A stretch of DNA of 64,000 nucleotides. Origin: Flavobacterium proteolyticum (GTDB lineage: Bacteria > Bacteroidota > Bacteroidia > Flavobacteriales > Flavobacteriaceae). Numbering within the stretch: position 1 is the first letter of the stretch; each line of letters starts with the position of its first letter. The notes below the pieces were generated by a model. That model was not told where the DNA came from, ran no database searches, and worked only from the letters and a program-made list of their open reading frames with translations. The stretch is from NCBI RefSeq assembly GCF_015223105.1, contig NZ_JADFTZ010000003.1, forward strand, positions 1 to 64,000, read 5' to 3'. The position numbers and the translations under genes were made by a program. Below, piece after piece: positions 26,524 through 36,204 of this stretch.

Positions 26524-27747
26524 ATGGATAGCGATATATTTTTACTTAGCATTTCAGGCCATGACAAACCTGGACTTACATCTTCATTAACAGCTGTTTT
26601 AGCGGAATATGGAGCAAATATTCTAGATATTGGTCAGGCTAATATACACGATACACTTTCATTAGGTATTTTGTTCCAAATTAAATCAGGTAAAAAATCG
26701 GCTGCTGTTTTAAAAGATATCTTATTCAAATCCTATGAATTAGGAATTAAAGCCAAATTCAAACCAATTCCTCTTGATGAGTACGAAAATTGGGTCAATC
26801 TTCAAGGAAAAGACCGTTATATTGTAACGCTTTTAGGAGAAAAATTAACAGCCGAACAAATTTCTCGCGTAACTCAAGTTATTTCTGAAAAGAATTTAAA
26901 TATTGATGCTATAAAGCGTTTAACGGGTAGAGTTTCTTTAATTAAAGAAGATGATTATCCAAGATCTTCCATTCAATTATCTATTCGTGGTGCAATTAAA
27001 GACAAGTCTGAATTTACCGAAAAATTTATGGCAATTTCATCTGAATTAAATTTAGATATCGCCTTTCAAGAAGACAATATTTTTAGACGAAACCGACGTT
27101 TAGTTTGCTTTGATATGGATTCCACTTTAATCCAAACCGAAGTAATTGATGAATTAGCTGAACTCGCAGGCGTTGGCGAGCAAGTAAAAGCTATCACAGA
27201 ATCGGCCATGCAAGGCGAAATTGATTTTCAAGAAAGCTTCAAGCAAAGAATGCTTCTTTTAAAAGGTTTAAGTGAAGATGTTCTGGAAGAAGTCGCTATT
27301 AATTTACCCATCACAAAAGGTGCAAGAAGATTAATTGATACTTTAAAATCATACGGTTTCAAAACGGCAATTTTATCAGGTGGATTTACTTATTTTGGAA
27401 AATATCTTCAAAAAGAATTAGGAATAGATTACGTTTATGCTAACGAATTGGAAATCAAAGACGGAGTTCTTACTGGTGGATATCTTGGCGAAATTGTAGA
27501 TGGTAACAAAAAAGCCGAATATCTAAAAGAAATCGCACACAAAGAAGGAATTCACATTAACCAAACCATTGCTGTTGGTGATGGCGCTAATGATTTACCA
27601 ATGTTAAATCTTGCTGGTTTAGGAATTGCTTTTCATGCAAAGCCAAAAGTAAAAGACAACGCGCAAAGTTCTATTTCAAGCATTGGTTTAGATGGAGTTT
27701 TATATTTATTAGGTTATCACGATCGTCATATCGATTTGATGGATTAA
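26524..27747 (+). CDS. serB: Phosphoserine phosphatase SerB with N-terminal ACT domains
   Basis: 407 residues. An ACT domain at about 1-80 (LLSISGHDKPGLTSSLTAVL) and a second regulatory stretch at about 95-185 precede the HAD phosphatase. The nucleophile motif is CFDMDSTLIQTE (Asp197 and Asp199), followed by SGGFTYF and VGDGANDLPML. It releases serine from phosphoserine in the cytoplasm; the ACT parts suggest control by serine. It closes the run that begins with the amidases at 20014, and 141 bases without a gene follow. Confidence 0.95.
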   Translation: MDSDIFLLSISGHDKPGLTSSLTAVLAEYGANILDIGQANIHDTLSLGILFQIKSGKKSAAVLKDILFKSYELGIKAKFKPIPLDEYENWVNLQGKDRYIVTLLGEKLTAEQISRVTQVISEKNLNIDAIKRLTGRVSLIKEDDYPRSSIQLSIRGAIKDKSEFTEKFMAISSELNLDIAFQEDNIFRRNRRLVCFDMDSTLIQTEVIDELAELAGVGEQVKAITESAMQGEIDFQESFKQRMLLLKGLSEDVLEEVAINLPITKGARRLIDTLKSYGFKTAILSGGFTYFGKYLQKELGIDYVYANELEIKDGVLTGGYLGEIVDGNKKAEYLKEIAHKEGIHINQTIAVGDGANDLPMLNLAGLGIAFHAKPKVKDNAQSSISSIGLDGVLYLLGYHDRHIDLMD

Positions 27748-27888
27748 TTTTTAATCTTACTTAAAAAGTTGAGAATCTTTCGTTAACAACTTTCTTCATA
27801 AAATAAACCTAAAACACTTTATTTTAAAGTAAAGATGTAGTATTTTGGCATGGATTTAGTTCTAAGTTAAAAAATCAAACTATAATTT

Positions 27889-30807
27889 ATGCAAAGAGTG
27901 CTCACCCTACTGTTTTCGGTAGTTTTCATACATATATCATTTTCCCAAAATAAAACTAAACCTGTTTTAACTGCTAAAAAAGTGGTTTCACAACAAGTTT
28001 GGGTGGACAGTATTTACAACCAATTTTCGTTTGAAGAAAAAGTGGGGCAGTTGTTTATGGTTGCCGCGTATTCCAATAAAGATGAAGCACACAATAAATC
28101 CATCGATAAATTAGTAGAAGAATATAAAATTGGAGGTTTGATTTTCTTTCAAGGCGGACCAGTGCGTCAAGCAAAATTAACCAATAGATATCAAGCAAAA
28201 TCAAAAGTGCCATTGTTCATCGGAATTGATGCCGAATGGGGATTAAGCATGCGATTGGATTCTACCTATCGTTATCCATGGAACATGACATTAGGTGCAG
28301 TTCAAGACATGAAATTGATTGAAAAAGCTGGAAATCAAATGGCAAAACAATCAAAACGAATGGGAATTCACTTCAATTTTGCTCCAGTTGTGGACATCAA
28401 TACGAATCCTAAAAATCCAATTATTGGCAATCGTTCGTTTGGAGAAACCAAAGAAAACGTTACCGCTAGAGCCATTGCTTTAATGAAAGGTTTACAAGAC
28501 GAAGGCGTTTATGCTACAGCGAAACATTTTCCAGGACATGGCGATACTTCAACCGATTCACATCACACATTACCAGTTGTAAATTTCGACAAAAATCGAT
28601 TAAATGATGTAGAGCTTTTCCCATATAAAGAATTGATTAAAAATGGATTAGCGAGTGTAATGGTCGCGCATTTAAATGTACCAAGTTTAGAGCCAAGAGA
28701 AAATTACCCTACATCCATTTCCTATCCAGTTGTTACTGATATTTTAAAAAAGGAATTGCAATTTGAAGGTTTAATTTTTACCGATGCCTTAAATATGAAA
28801 GGTGCAAGTAATTTTAAAAAACCTGGTGATATTGATTTAGAAGCTTTTTTAGCTGGAAATGACGTTTTGTTATTTGCGGAAAATGTTCCGGTTGCTATTA
28901 AAAAATTTAAAGAAGCTTTCGATGCTGGAATTATTACGGAAGATCGTTTGATGTATTCGGTAAAAAAGATTTTAGCCTATAAATACAAATCAAATTTGAA
29001 CAACTACCAACCAATTGTTTTAGATAATTTATACAAAGATTTGAATGCAGTAGAATATGATGCTTTAAATTATAAATTATACGAAAATGCCGTTACTGTT
29101 GTCAAAAATCATGATAAATTAGTTCCGGTTCGCGATATTGAAAAAGAGAAAATCGCTTACATTAAATTAGGAAACGATAAATCAGATACTTTTTTAGCTA
29201 ATTTGAGAAATTACGCTTCAATTAGTGAAATTACAAACAAAAATTTAGATTCGGTTTTAGTACAATTACAAGATTATTCGAAAGTGATTATTGGATATCA
29301 CAAACAAGATGGTGCTTGGAGAAATCACAATTTGAATTTTAAAGAAATGCTTTGGATTAATCAAATTGCGAAGCAAAATGATGTGATTTTGACTTGTTTT
29401 ACGAAACCATATTCATTAACTAATTTAAAGAATTTTGAAGATATTGAAACTATTATAGTTGCTTATCAAAACAACGATATTGCCCAAACGATTGCGCCAC
29501 AAATTATCTTTGGAGCAATGGGAGCTAAAGGAAAACTACCTGTTTCAATTGATGACGAATTCAAAGTAAATGAAGGAATTGAAACATTAGAAATCAAACG
29601 TTTAGGGTTTACTATTCCTGAAAACGTGGGTATGAATTCTAAAGTGTTAACTAAAATAGATTCCATTGCTAATCATGCTATTTCAAGAAAAATGACTCCT
29701 GGAATTCAAGTCGTTGTGGCCCGAAAAGGGAAAGTTATTTACCAAAAATCATTCGGCAATCACACCTATGAATCAAATCAAAACGTAACGAATACCGATG
29801 TATATGATATTGCTTCTTTGACAAAAATTATTGCTACTTTACCTAATGTCATGCAAGAATTTGATCAAGGTCATTTAACTTTAGAAACGAAGTTAAAAAC
29901 CATGTTGCCTGAAGCAAAAAATTCAAATAAAGCAAACGCAACGGTTTTAGATATGTTAACACATCAGGCTCGTTTTCAACCTTGGATTCCTTTTTATAAA
30001 GCTACTTTAGACAGTTTGAATCGACCGAGTACGCATTTTTACAGAACTGAATTTTCAGATGATTTTCCAATCCACGTTGCCGATAAATTATATTTGAGAA
30101 AAGATTATAATGATACCATTATCAATACTATTTTAAAAAGTGATTTATTACCAAAAAAACAATACAAATACAGCGATTTTACTTTTATTCTTTTTAAAGA
30201 ATATTTAGAGTTACATAGCAAAAAATCACTTGAAGAATTAGCTCATACAAATTTTTTCGAGCCTTTAGGTGCTAATTCTATTATGTACAATCCGTTACGA
30301 AAAATGAATGCAAATAGAATTATTCCGACGGAAAATGATACGTATTTCAGACATCAGTTAGTGCAAGGATATGTACATGACATGGCGGCTGCGATGCAAG
30401 GCGGAATTTCTGGTCATGCAGGATTGTTTGCAAATGCTTTAGATGTAGCAAAAGTGATGCAAATGTATCTTCAAAAGGGAAGTTATGGGGGTAGAACTTA
30501 TATTTCTGAAAATACGTTTAATATGTTCAATACTTGCTATTTCTGTAAAGAGGGAAATAGAAGAGGAGTTGGTTTTGATAAACCGCAATTAGGAAATGAA
30601 GGTCCAACATGTGGTTGCGTTTCACTAACAAGTTTCGGACACACAGGTTTTACTGGAACTATGACTTGGGCTGACCCAGAAAAAGAAATTGTTTATGTTT
30701 TCTTATCAAATAGAACCTATCCAGATTCTAACGCTGCGAATAAGCTATCCAAAGAAAATATAAGAGAGAATATTCAAAGAGTAATTTACGAAGCGATTGT
30801 TGAGTAA
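27889..30807 (+). CDS. GH3 beta-N-acetylglucosaminidase (NagZ-like) fused to a beta-lactamase-family hydrolase
   Basis: 972 residues with a signal peptide (VLTLLFSVVFIHISFSQ). The GH3 domain covers about 45-365; GLIFFQGGP, KHFPGHGDTSTDSHHTLP with its Asp/His catalytic loop, and FTDALNMKGA are NagZ hallmarks. A linking alpha-beta domain follows to ~570. The C-terminal ~390 residues are a serine beta-lactamase-like or esterase domain, with SLTK as the Ser-x-x-Lys motif (in YDIASLTKIIAT), YSD as the Tyr motif and a late GHTGFTGT. The fusion is common in Bacteroidetes and probably acts on muropeptides in the periplasm. Confidence 0.92.
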   Translation: MQRVLTLLFSVVFIHISFSQNKTKPVLTAKKVVSQQVWVDSIYNQFSFEEKVGQLFMVAAYSNKDEAHNKSIDKLVEEYKIGGLIFFQGGPVRQAKLTNRYQAKSKVPLFIGIDAEWGLSMRLDSTYRYPWNMTLGAVQDMKLIEKAGNQMAKQSKRMGIHFNFAPVVDINTNPKNPIIGNRSFGETKENVTARAIALMKGLQDEGVYATAKHFPGHGDTSTDSHHTLPVVNFDKNRLNDVELFPYKELIKNGLASVMVAHLNVPSLEPRENYPTSISYPVVTDILKKELQFEGLIFTDALNMKGASNFKKPGDIDLEAFLAGNDVLLFAENVPVAIKKFKEAFDAGIITEDRLMYSVKKILAYKYKSNLNNYQPIVLDNLYKDLNAVEYDALNYKLYENAVTVVKNHDKLVPVRDIEKEKIAYIKLGNDKSDTFLANLRNYASISEITNKNLDSVLVQLQDYSKVIIGYHKQDGAWRNHNLNFKEMLWINQIAKQNDVILTCFTKPYSLTNLKNFEDIETIIVAYQNNDIAQTIAPQIIFGAMGAKGKLPVSIDDEFKVNEGIETLEIKRLGFTIPENVGMNSKVLTKIDSIANHAISRKMTPGIQVVVARKGKVIYQKSFGNHTYESNQNVTNTDVYDIASLTKIIATLPNVMQEFDQGHLTLETKLKTMLPEAKNSNKANATVLDMLTHQARFQPWIPFYKATLDSLNRPSTHFYRTEFSDDFPIHVADKLYLRKDYNDTIINTILKSDLLPKKQYKYSDFTFILFKEYLELHSKKSLEELAHTNFFEPLGANSIMYNPLRKMNANRIIPTENDTYFRHQLVQGYVHDMAAAMQGGISGHAGLFANALDVAKVMQMYLQKGSYGGRTYISENTFNMFNTCYFCKEGNRRGVGFDKPQLGNEGPTCGCVSLTSFGHTGFTGTMTWADPEKEIVYVFLSNRTYPDSNAANKLSKENIRENIQRVIYEAIVE

Positions 30808-30846
30808 TTTTTGTAAATTTAATATTCTAATTTTAAAAGAACAACT

Positions 30847-31302
30847 ATGACATCAGCAGCAATAACAGTAGAACAATACATCAACGAAGCTCCAGAAGAC
30901 AGAAGAGAAGCGTTACACAAATTAAGAAATATAATTTTAGAAAATCTTCCAGAAGGTTTTCAGGAAGGAATTGGTTATGGTATGATTGGTTATTCTGTTC
31001 CTCATTCAATCTATCCTCCAGGGTATCACTGTACGCCAGAATTGCCTTTGCCATTCATGTCATTTGCAAGTCAAAAAAACAGCATCAACTTTTATCACAT
31101 GGGTATTTATGCAAAACCTGAATTATACGATTGGTTTGTAACCGAATATCCAAAACATTCGAAACAAAAATTAGATATTGGTAAAAGTTGTTTGCGCATC
31201 AAAAAGCCAGAAAATATTCCGTTTGAATTGATTGGTGAGTTGGTAAAAAAAATCTCAGTACAAGATTGGATAGCCACTTACGAAGCTACTTTTAAAAAAT
31301 AA
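30847..31302 (+). CDS. DUF1801 domain protein (YdhG-like)
   Basis: 151 residues, cytoplasmic. EQYINEAPEDRREALHKLRNII followed by LPEGFQEGIGYGMIGYSVP and FASQKNSINFYHMGIY fits DUF1801, a compact alpha-beta fold related to the frataxin-like or YdhG group. C-terminal residues KLDIGKSCLRIKKPENIP are also typical. The biochemical role is unknown; some family members have been linked to iron. It sits 39 bases after the GH3 fusion gene, which may be transcriptional read-through only. Confidence 0.8.
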   Translation: MTSAAITVEQYINEAPEDRREALHKLRNIILENLPEGFQEGIGYGMIGYSVPHSIYPPGYHCTPELPLPFMSFASQKNSINFYHMGIYAKPELYDWFVTEYPKHSKQKLDIGKSCLRIKKPENIPFELIGELVKKISVQDWIATYEATFKK

Positions 31303-31367
31303 TTTTTAACAAATGTTTTAGAGTTGCCAACGCTAGAAGTGGTAATTTTATTTCAAAATTTATATAA

Positions 31368-32498
31368 ATGAAAATTGCGATAGTTTGTTATCCTACATTT
31401 GGAGGAAGTGGCGTAGTTGCTACTGAACTCGGTTTGGAGTTAGCCAAAAGAGGTCATGAAATTCACTTCATAACTTACAGTCAACCTGTGCGTTTGGCTT
31501 TATTGAATCCGAATGTGCATTATCATGAAGTTCACGTTCCTGAATATCCTTTGTTTCACTATCAACCTTACGAATTAGCACTTTCTAGTAAGTTGGTTGA
31601 TATGGTGAAATTGTACAAAATTGATGTTTTACACGTGCATTATGCCATTCCACATGCTTATGCAGGTTACATGGCAAAACAAATGTTAGCAGATGAAGGC
31701 ATTCATATTCCAATGGTCACCACGCTTCACGGAACCGATATTACGTTAGTGGGAAATCACCCATTTTACAAACCAGCAGTAAGTTTCAGTATCAATAAAT
31801 CGGATGTGGTAACGAGTGTTTCACAAAGTTTAAAAGACGATACGTATCGTTTGTTTGATATCAAAAATGAAATAGAGGTAATACCAAATTTCATTGAATT
31901 AAATAAAGAGAAATTAAAAGAGAACATTCCTTGTCATCGTTCTTTAATGGCGCCTGATAATGAAAAAATTATTACACATATTTCCAATTTTAGAAAAGTA
32001 AAACGTATCGAAGATATAGTTAGAATCTTTTATGAAATTCAGAAAGAAGTTCCATCTAAATTAATGATGGTGGGTGAAGGTCCAGAGAAAGAAGGAGCAG
32101 AGCAATTATGCGAACAACTTGGTATTCAAAACAAAGTAATTTTCTTCGGAAATAGTAATGAAATTGATAAAATTTTATGTTTTTCTGATTTATTTTTATT
32201 ACCATCAGAAACTGAAAGTTTTGGTTTGGCAGCACTAGAGGCTATGGCTTGTGGAGTGCCTGTGATTTCAAGTAATTCAGGAGGGCTTCCTGAAGTAAAT
32301 AAAGATGACTTTTCTGGTTATTTGAGCGATGTTGGTGATGTTGCTAAAATGAGTCGTGATGCTATTTCGTTATTAAAAGATGAGCATAAATTAGCACAAT
32401 TTAAAGTGAATGCTCTAGAAACAGCGAAACTTTTTGATATTCAGAATATTATGCCTTTATATGAGCAAGTTTATTTTAAAGCTTTAAATTCAAAATAA
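31368..32498 (+). CDS. bshA: N-acetyl-alpha-D-glucosaminyl L-malate synthase BshA
   Basis: 376 residues, a GT4 glycosyltransferase. The start MKIAIVCYPTFGGSGVVATELG with ITYSQPVRL and HVHYAIPHAYAGYMAKQ is the BshA signature. The donor-binding ETESFGLAALEAMACGVPVIS lies near 278-298. It joins UDP-GlcNAc to L-malate, the first step of bacillithiol synthesis. The stop overlaps the ATG of the next gene by one base. BshB and BshC are not in the window. Confidence 0.95.
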   Translation: MKIAIVCYPTFGGSGVVATELGLELAKRGHEIHFITYSQPVRLALLNPNVHYHEVHVPEYPLFHYQPYELALSSKLVDMVKLYKIDVLHVHYAIPHAYAGYMAKQMLADEGIHIPMVTTLHGTDITLVGNHPFYKPAVSFSINKSDVVTSVSQSLKDDTYRLFDIKNEIEVIPNFIELNKEKLKENIPCHRSLMAPDNEKIITHISNFRKVKRIEDIVRIFYEIQKEVPSKLMMVGEGPEKEGAEQLCEQLGIQNKVIFFGNSNEIDKILCFSDLFLLPSETESFGLAALEAMACGVPVISSNSGGLPEVNKDDFSGYLSDVGDVAKMSRDAISLLKDEHKLAQFKVNALETAKLFDIQNIMPLYEQVYFKALNSK

Positions 32499-32929
32499 TG
32501 ATCAAATTTTTACCTTTAATTTTATTATTTATTTCATGTAGTACTTCGTCACCAAAACAAGTAGTTGACTCTTCTTTTTCGGTAATTTTCAGAAGTGAGA
32601 TGGGTGGAGCTGAAAAACCGAGTCATTTGTTAATACAAAATAACGAATCCTATATTCAATTTATAGAATCTCTAAAATTAGACGAATCACAATATGCAAA
32701 TTTTTTAAAAGTAGATTTTAAAAAGAAAGATGTATTAGTTTTATATCAAGGACAAAAAACATCTGGAGGTTATTCAATTGATATTGAATCAGTAGTAAAT
32801 GAAAATTCCACTATTTTGGTAAAGAAAAAAGAAATACAACCAAAAGCAGGTGAAATTACAACAACTGTAATTACGTCACCTTATTGTATAGCTTTAATAC
32901 CAAAAGGCAAAAAAATAATAATTGAATAA
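32498..32929 (+). CDS. Lipoprotein with PrcB-like C-terminal domain
   Basis: 143 residues. The lipobox is LLFISCSTS with Cys15. The C-terminal ~80 residues (DVLVLYQGQKTSGGYSIDI and SPYCIALIPKGKK) match the PrcB_C pattern, first seen in the PrcB subunit of the Treponema protease complex dentilisin. The TAATG junction with bshA implies coupled translation, though a link to bacillithiol is not obvious. A strong terminator follows at once. Confidence 0.75.
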   Translation: MIKFLPLILLFISCSTSSPKQVVDSSFSVIFRSEMGGAEKPSHLLIQNNESYIQFIESLKLDESQYANFLKVDFKKKDVLVLYQGQKTSGGYSIDIESVVNENSTILVKKKEIQPKAGEITTTVITSPYCIALIPKGKKIIIE

Positions 32930-32961
32930 AAAAAAGTCCCAATTAAATTGGGACTTTTTTA
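32930..32961. terminator. Bidirectional terminator between converging genes
   Basis: AAAAAAGTCCCAATT and AATTGGGACTTTTTT pair with almost no loop beyond TA-rich bases, flanked by A- and T-runs. It serves both the bshA operon on the plus strand and the porin-like gene on the minus strand. Confidence 0.85.
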
Positions 32962-32964
32962 TTA

Positions 32965-33462
32965 TTAGTTGAATTTGTATCTAATTCCTAAAGCGATATC
33001 TGGACCAAAACCATCTCTAAAATCGGCATAATCACCACCAAAATAAATTTCAGGTCTAAAGTCTAAAGATAATTGAATAGGTGCTTCTTGAAAGTTATAT
33101 TCAATACCTATATCTCCAGCAGCTAACACAAAGCTTCCGCTATCTTTAAATCCATCTTTGTTGTAACTCCAACTTCCAACACCAGCACCGGCACCAGCAT
33201 ACCAGTTGAATCCACCATCAATGTTCCAAACCCATTGATACAAACCAACTAATTTAAAAGCATCAACATCTTTACTATTTCTCCAACCTAAGTCAAATTC
33301 TAATCTATTGTTAGAACCCATACCTCTTTGGTAAGAAATTTCTCCACCAAAACCGTCGTTGTCACCTAAACGCAATCCTAATGCATTTTTAGAAATGTCC
33401 TGAGCCTGTGCGCTGAATGCTAAGCCTAGTAGCATAAAAGCAGATAAAATTAATTTCTTCAT
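32965..33462 (-). CDS. Small outer-membrane beta-barrel protein
   Basis: 165 residues. The signal peptide MKKLILSAFMLLGLAFSAQAQ is followed by alternating beta-strands with Gly/aromatic turns (ALGLRLGDNDGFGGEISYQRG, WYAGAGAGVGSWSY), ending in an aromatic strand plus Asn (GIRYKFN), as expected for insertion by BamA. Eight strands are plausible. It resembles the short porin or opacity-type barrels common in Flavobacterium. The exact role is unknown. A TATATTTG box lies just upstream. Confidence 0.8.
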   Translation of the reverse strand: MKKLILSAFMLLGLAFSAQAQDISKNALGLRLGDNDGFGGEISYQRGMGSNNRLEFDLGWRNSKDVDAFKLVGLYQWVWNIDGGFNWYAGAGAGVGSWSYNKDGFKDSGSFVLAAGDIGIEYNFQEAPIQLSLDFRPEIYFGGDYADFRDGFGPDIALGIRYKFN

Positions 33463-33477
33463 ATAAAATGTTTTTTA

Positions 33478-33485
33478 CAAATATA
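33478..33485 (-). promoter_or_regulatory. -7 promoter box for the outer-membrane barrel gene
   Basis: On the minus strand this reads TATATTTG, an exact TAnnTTTG match, 15 bases before the start codon. No TTG sits at ideal spacing upstream, so only the -7 element is claimed. Confidence 0.35.
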
Positions 33486-33513
33486 GCCAAATTTTGACAA
33501 ATACTGTGCCAAT

Positions 33514-34314
33514 TTAGTTTGTTAAGTATAAATCAAGATATTCTTTTTGGTTTTGCGACCCGGTAGCTGGTATTCCAAATTGATCAGCAATAGTAGAATT
33601 TATAGAATAATTCGTATCCGTATTTACATAAACAACTCCTATGTTTTCAGCAGTGTATAAGGTAGAAATTATTAAATCTTGAGGCGCTAAAATAGTTATT
33701 GGAATAGTAATTGAACCTATCGTTTGAACTGTAGTAACTGTAACGTTTAATTTTATTTTAGTAGCCTTTACAGTATCATAAATATCTCCATTTGGAGAAG
33801 TAAATGTTGATAAACTTTCTCCACCATAACTTTGAAGAGAATAATTAATAGTAATTGGATAGCCTTGATACGTTTGTTCTATAGTTCCTGTTACAGGAGA
33901 ATTATTTAAAGATTGTCCATTAGAAGCGTTACTGTTAAAAATAACAAAATCAGTTAAAGATAGATCTAAATTAATTGGTAAATCTTGACCCGATGCTAAT
34001 GATAAATTACCAGTCATTAATAATTTAGAACCACTTTTTCTAACACCATTATTTCTTAAAGAGGAAGAATAAAAGCCAGTAGCAACATCGTCTTTAGTTT
34101 GAAATTTTTTATAGGTTTTACCACTGGTAACAATATCATCAAAAATGTATAGAGAATCTCTTGTAAAGGTTCCTTCACTATCTACATCATACGTCCAATA
34201 ATTTCCATCTACAAGTGGAATATTAAAATTACTATTTCCTGATTCGTTCTCATTGGAACAAGAAATAAAGATAGAAGAGATTAATAGAAATGTAAATAAT
34301 ATTGATTTTTTCAT
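33514..34314 (-). CDS. Lipoprotein of unknown function
   Basis: 266 residues. The lipobox SIFISCSN places the lipid Cys at 19, then an Asn/Ser-rich tether. The rest is all-beta (LVDGNYWTYDVDSEGTF, SLSTFTSPNGDIYDTVKATKI, VVYVNTDTNYSINSTI), reminiscent of Bacteroidetes surface lipoproteins with calycin- or immunoglobulin-like folds. I recognise no named family. It stands alone, 51 bases after the barrel gene on the same strand. Confidence 0.65.
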   Translation of the reverse strand: MKKSILFTFLLISSIFISCSNENESGNSNFNIPLVDGNYWTYDVDSEGTFTRDSLYIFDDIVTSGKTYKKFQTKDDVATGFYSSSLRNNGVRKSGSKLLMTGNLSLASGQDLPINLDLSLTDFVIFNSNASNGQSLNNSPVTGTIEQTYQGYPITINYSLQSYGGESLSTFTSPNGDIYDTVKATKIKLNVTVTTVQTIGSITIPITILAPQDLIISTLYTAENIGVVYVNTDTNYSINSTIADQFGIPATGSQNQKEYLDLYLTN

Positions 34315-34426
34315 AGTTATTTGGGTTAAATTATTAAGCTAATATAGCATTTTTATTAATTATTTAAGAATAAGAAACTTAAAATTTCGAATTCTATTTT
34401 ATAACTGCTATTTTTTAAATTATCAT

Positions 34427-34434
34427 TACATTTG
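34427..34434 (+). promoter_or_regulatory. -7 promoter box for aroC
   Basis: TACATTTG matches TAnnTTTG 37 bases before the aroC ATG. A convincing TTG at the -33 position is not visible, so support is partial. Confidence 0.35.
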
Positions 34435-34471
34435 TTTATCAATATAAATTAATTTAAGATTGGTATCAGTT

Positions 34472-35533
34472 ATGGCAGGAAATACTTTTGGAAAATTATT
34501 AAAACTAACCACTTTTGGCGAATCACACGGTGAAGCTTTGGGCGGAATTATAGATGGATGTCCTGCTGGTTTAACATTAGATTTTGATTTTATTCAAGCT
34601 GAAATGCAACGAAGAAAACCAGGTCAATCTTCTATTGTTACCCAAAGAAAAGAAGAAGATGAAGTACAATTTTTATCTGGAATTTTCGAAGGAAAAACTA
34701 CCGGAACACCAATAGGATTTATTATTCCAAATACGAATCAAAAGTCAGATGATTATTCACATATAAAAGACACCTACCGTCCAAGCCATGCCGATTATGT
34801 TTATGAACAAAAATATGGTATTCGAGATTATCGTGGTGGTGGCAGAAGTTCAGCTCGTGAAACAGCAAGTAGAGTAGTAAGTGGCGCCATTGCTAAGCAA
34901 ATTATTCCTGATATTAAAATCAATGCTTTCGTTTCATCAGTAGGCGAAATTTTTATCGATAAACCTTATCAAGATTTGGATTTTTCAAAAATTGAAAGTA
35001 ATGCCGTTCGTTGTCCTGATTTGGCTACAGCCGAAAAAATGGAAAATTTCATTAAAGAAATTAAAAAACAAGGCGACACCGTTGGAGGAACTATAACATG
35101 TGTCATACAAAATGTACCTATTGGTTTAGGCGAACCTGTTTTTGATAAATTACATGCCGAATTGGGAAAAGCAATGCTTTCAATAAACGCAGTAAAAGGC
35201 TTTGAATTTGGAAGCGGATTTTGTGGTGCCAAAATGAAAGGAAGCGAACACAATGATTCTTATAATACTGACGGAACTACAAAAAGTAATCTTTCAGGAG
35301 GTATTCAAGGTGGAATTTCTAATGGAATGGATATTTACTTTCGAGTAGCTTTTAAACCTGTGGCAACATTAATTCAAAAACAAGAAGTTTTAACTAATCA
35401 AGGGGAAATTATTGAGCAACAAGGGAAAGGACGCCACGATCCTTGTGTGGTACCAAGAGCCGTTCCTATAGTGGAAGCTATGGCTGCTTTAGTTATTGCC
35501 GATTATTTTTTGCAAAATAAAATTTATTTATAA
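34472..35533 (+). CDS. aroC: Chorismate synthase
   Basis: 353 residues from the ATG at 34472 ([20 protein letters not shown]). The frame stays open 12 bases upstream to a TTG but the conserved family start is this Met. [31 protein letters not shown] and a late [14 protein letters not shown] are the family signatures around the FMN and phosphate sites. It converts EPSP to chorismate, the last shared step of aromatic amino acid synthesis. A strong terminator follows. Confidence 0.96.
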   Translation: MAGNTFGKLLKLTTFGESHGEALGGIIDGCPAGLTLDFDFIQAEMQRRKPGQSSIVTQRKEEDEVQFLSGIFEGKTTGTPIGFIIPNTNQKSDDYSHIKDTYRPSHADYVYEQKYGIRDYRGGGRSSARETASRVVSGAIAKQIIPDIKINAFVSSVGEIFIDKPYQDLDFSKIESNAVRCPDLATAEKMENFIKEIKKQGDTVGGTITCVIQNVPIGLGEPVFDKLHAELGKAMLSINAVKGFEFGSGFCGAKMKGSEHNDSYNTDGTTKSNLSGGIQGGISNGMDIYFRVAFKPVATLIQKQEVLTNQGEIIEQQGKGRHDPCVVPRAVPIVEAMAALVIADYFLQNKIYL

Positions 35534-35568
35534 CAAAAAACGACCAAATTATTGGTCGTTTTTTTTCT
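35534..35568. terminator. Terminator after aroC, shared with the end of a small minus-strand gene
   Basis: AAAAAACGACCAA-ATTA-TTGGTCGTTTTTT forms a 13-bp stem with a T-run, right after the aroC stop. The right half overlaps the last codons of the small membrane protein gene at 35549-35692. Confidence 0.85.
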
Positions 35569-35692
35569 TTTTATCACTATTCATCATTAGCATTACTGCT
35601 CCAACTAAGCCTAATATTACAAGTAAAAATACAATTATCATAATAAAAGCTCCATTTCCCCAAGAATAAAGTGGTAATAATAAATTTGCCAT
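35549..35692 (-). CDS. Small membrane protein, 47 residues
   Basis: An ATG at 35692 on the minus strand opens a 47-codon frame: an aromatic N-terminus (MANLLLPLYSWGNGAF), one membrane helix (IMIIVFLLVILGLVGAVMLMM) and a basic tail ending NSDKKKKNDQ. The layout, one helix with a positive cytoplasmic tail, is that of a genuine small membrane protein. The last codons lie inside the hairpin that also ends aroC, so one DNA stem serves as coding sequence here and as terminator there. No name can be given. Confidence 0.55.
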   Translation of the reverse strand: MANLLLPLYSWGNGAFIMIIVFLLVILGLVGAVMLMMNSDKKKKNDQ

Positions 35693-35764
35693 AGTTACAA
35701 AGGTTAGAATTTAAACAAAGATAAAATTTAACAATTGTTTATTTCCTGATAATTATCATGTAAC

Positions 35765-36187
35765 TTATTCTAAAAATTTAGATTTTAGTTCGGGTGTTGG
35801 AATCATACAAGATTCTTTTTTGCCATACCATTTGTAGCGATGTTTTGCTACATAATCGTACACAAAATCTCTTATTCCTGCTGGCAATATTTTAAAAACA
35901 GTTGCTAAAGTGAATATTCCACTTAATCCTTTTGCAATTTCTAAAGCGGCTGTAGATTTATAATAATAGGAAATTCCAGGTTCATAATATACAATGCTAT
36001 CAATATGTTTGGGGTTAATACCAATGTGTTTTAAAATTTTTTGCCCCAATTCTGATTGAAGTGAAACAAATCTGAAAACATCTTTTTTATCATGCTTAAT
36101 TATATATTGAACGGATGAATCACATAAATTGCAAACACCATCAAACAATATGATTTTTTTATCTTGTGGTAAGTCTTGTATTTCCAT
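35765..36187 (-). CDS. Thiol-disulfide oxidoreductase-like DCC family protein (DUF393)
   Basis: 140 residues. The defining motif FDGVCNLCDSSV (about 15-26), a thioredoxin-like DxxCxxC, heads a thioredoxin-type fold. FRFVSLQSELGQKIL and a C-terminal YDYVAKHRYKWYGKKESC are also typical of DUF393. No signal peptide, so a cytoplasmic redox role is inferred. It starts 17 bases after mutS2 on the same strand and probably shares its transcript. Confidence 0.88.
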   Translation of the reverse strand: MEIQDLPQDKKIILFDGVCNLCDSSVQYIIKHDKKDVFRFVSLQSELGQKILKHIGINPKHIDSIVYYEPGISYYYKSTAALEIAKGLSGIFTLATVFKILPAGIRDFVYDYVAKHRYKWYGKKESCMIPTPELKSKFLE

Positions 36188-36204
36188 ACTATATTTTCTA
36201 AATA

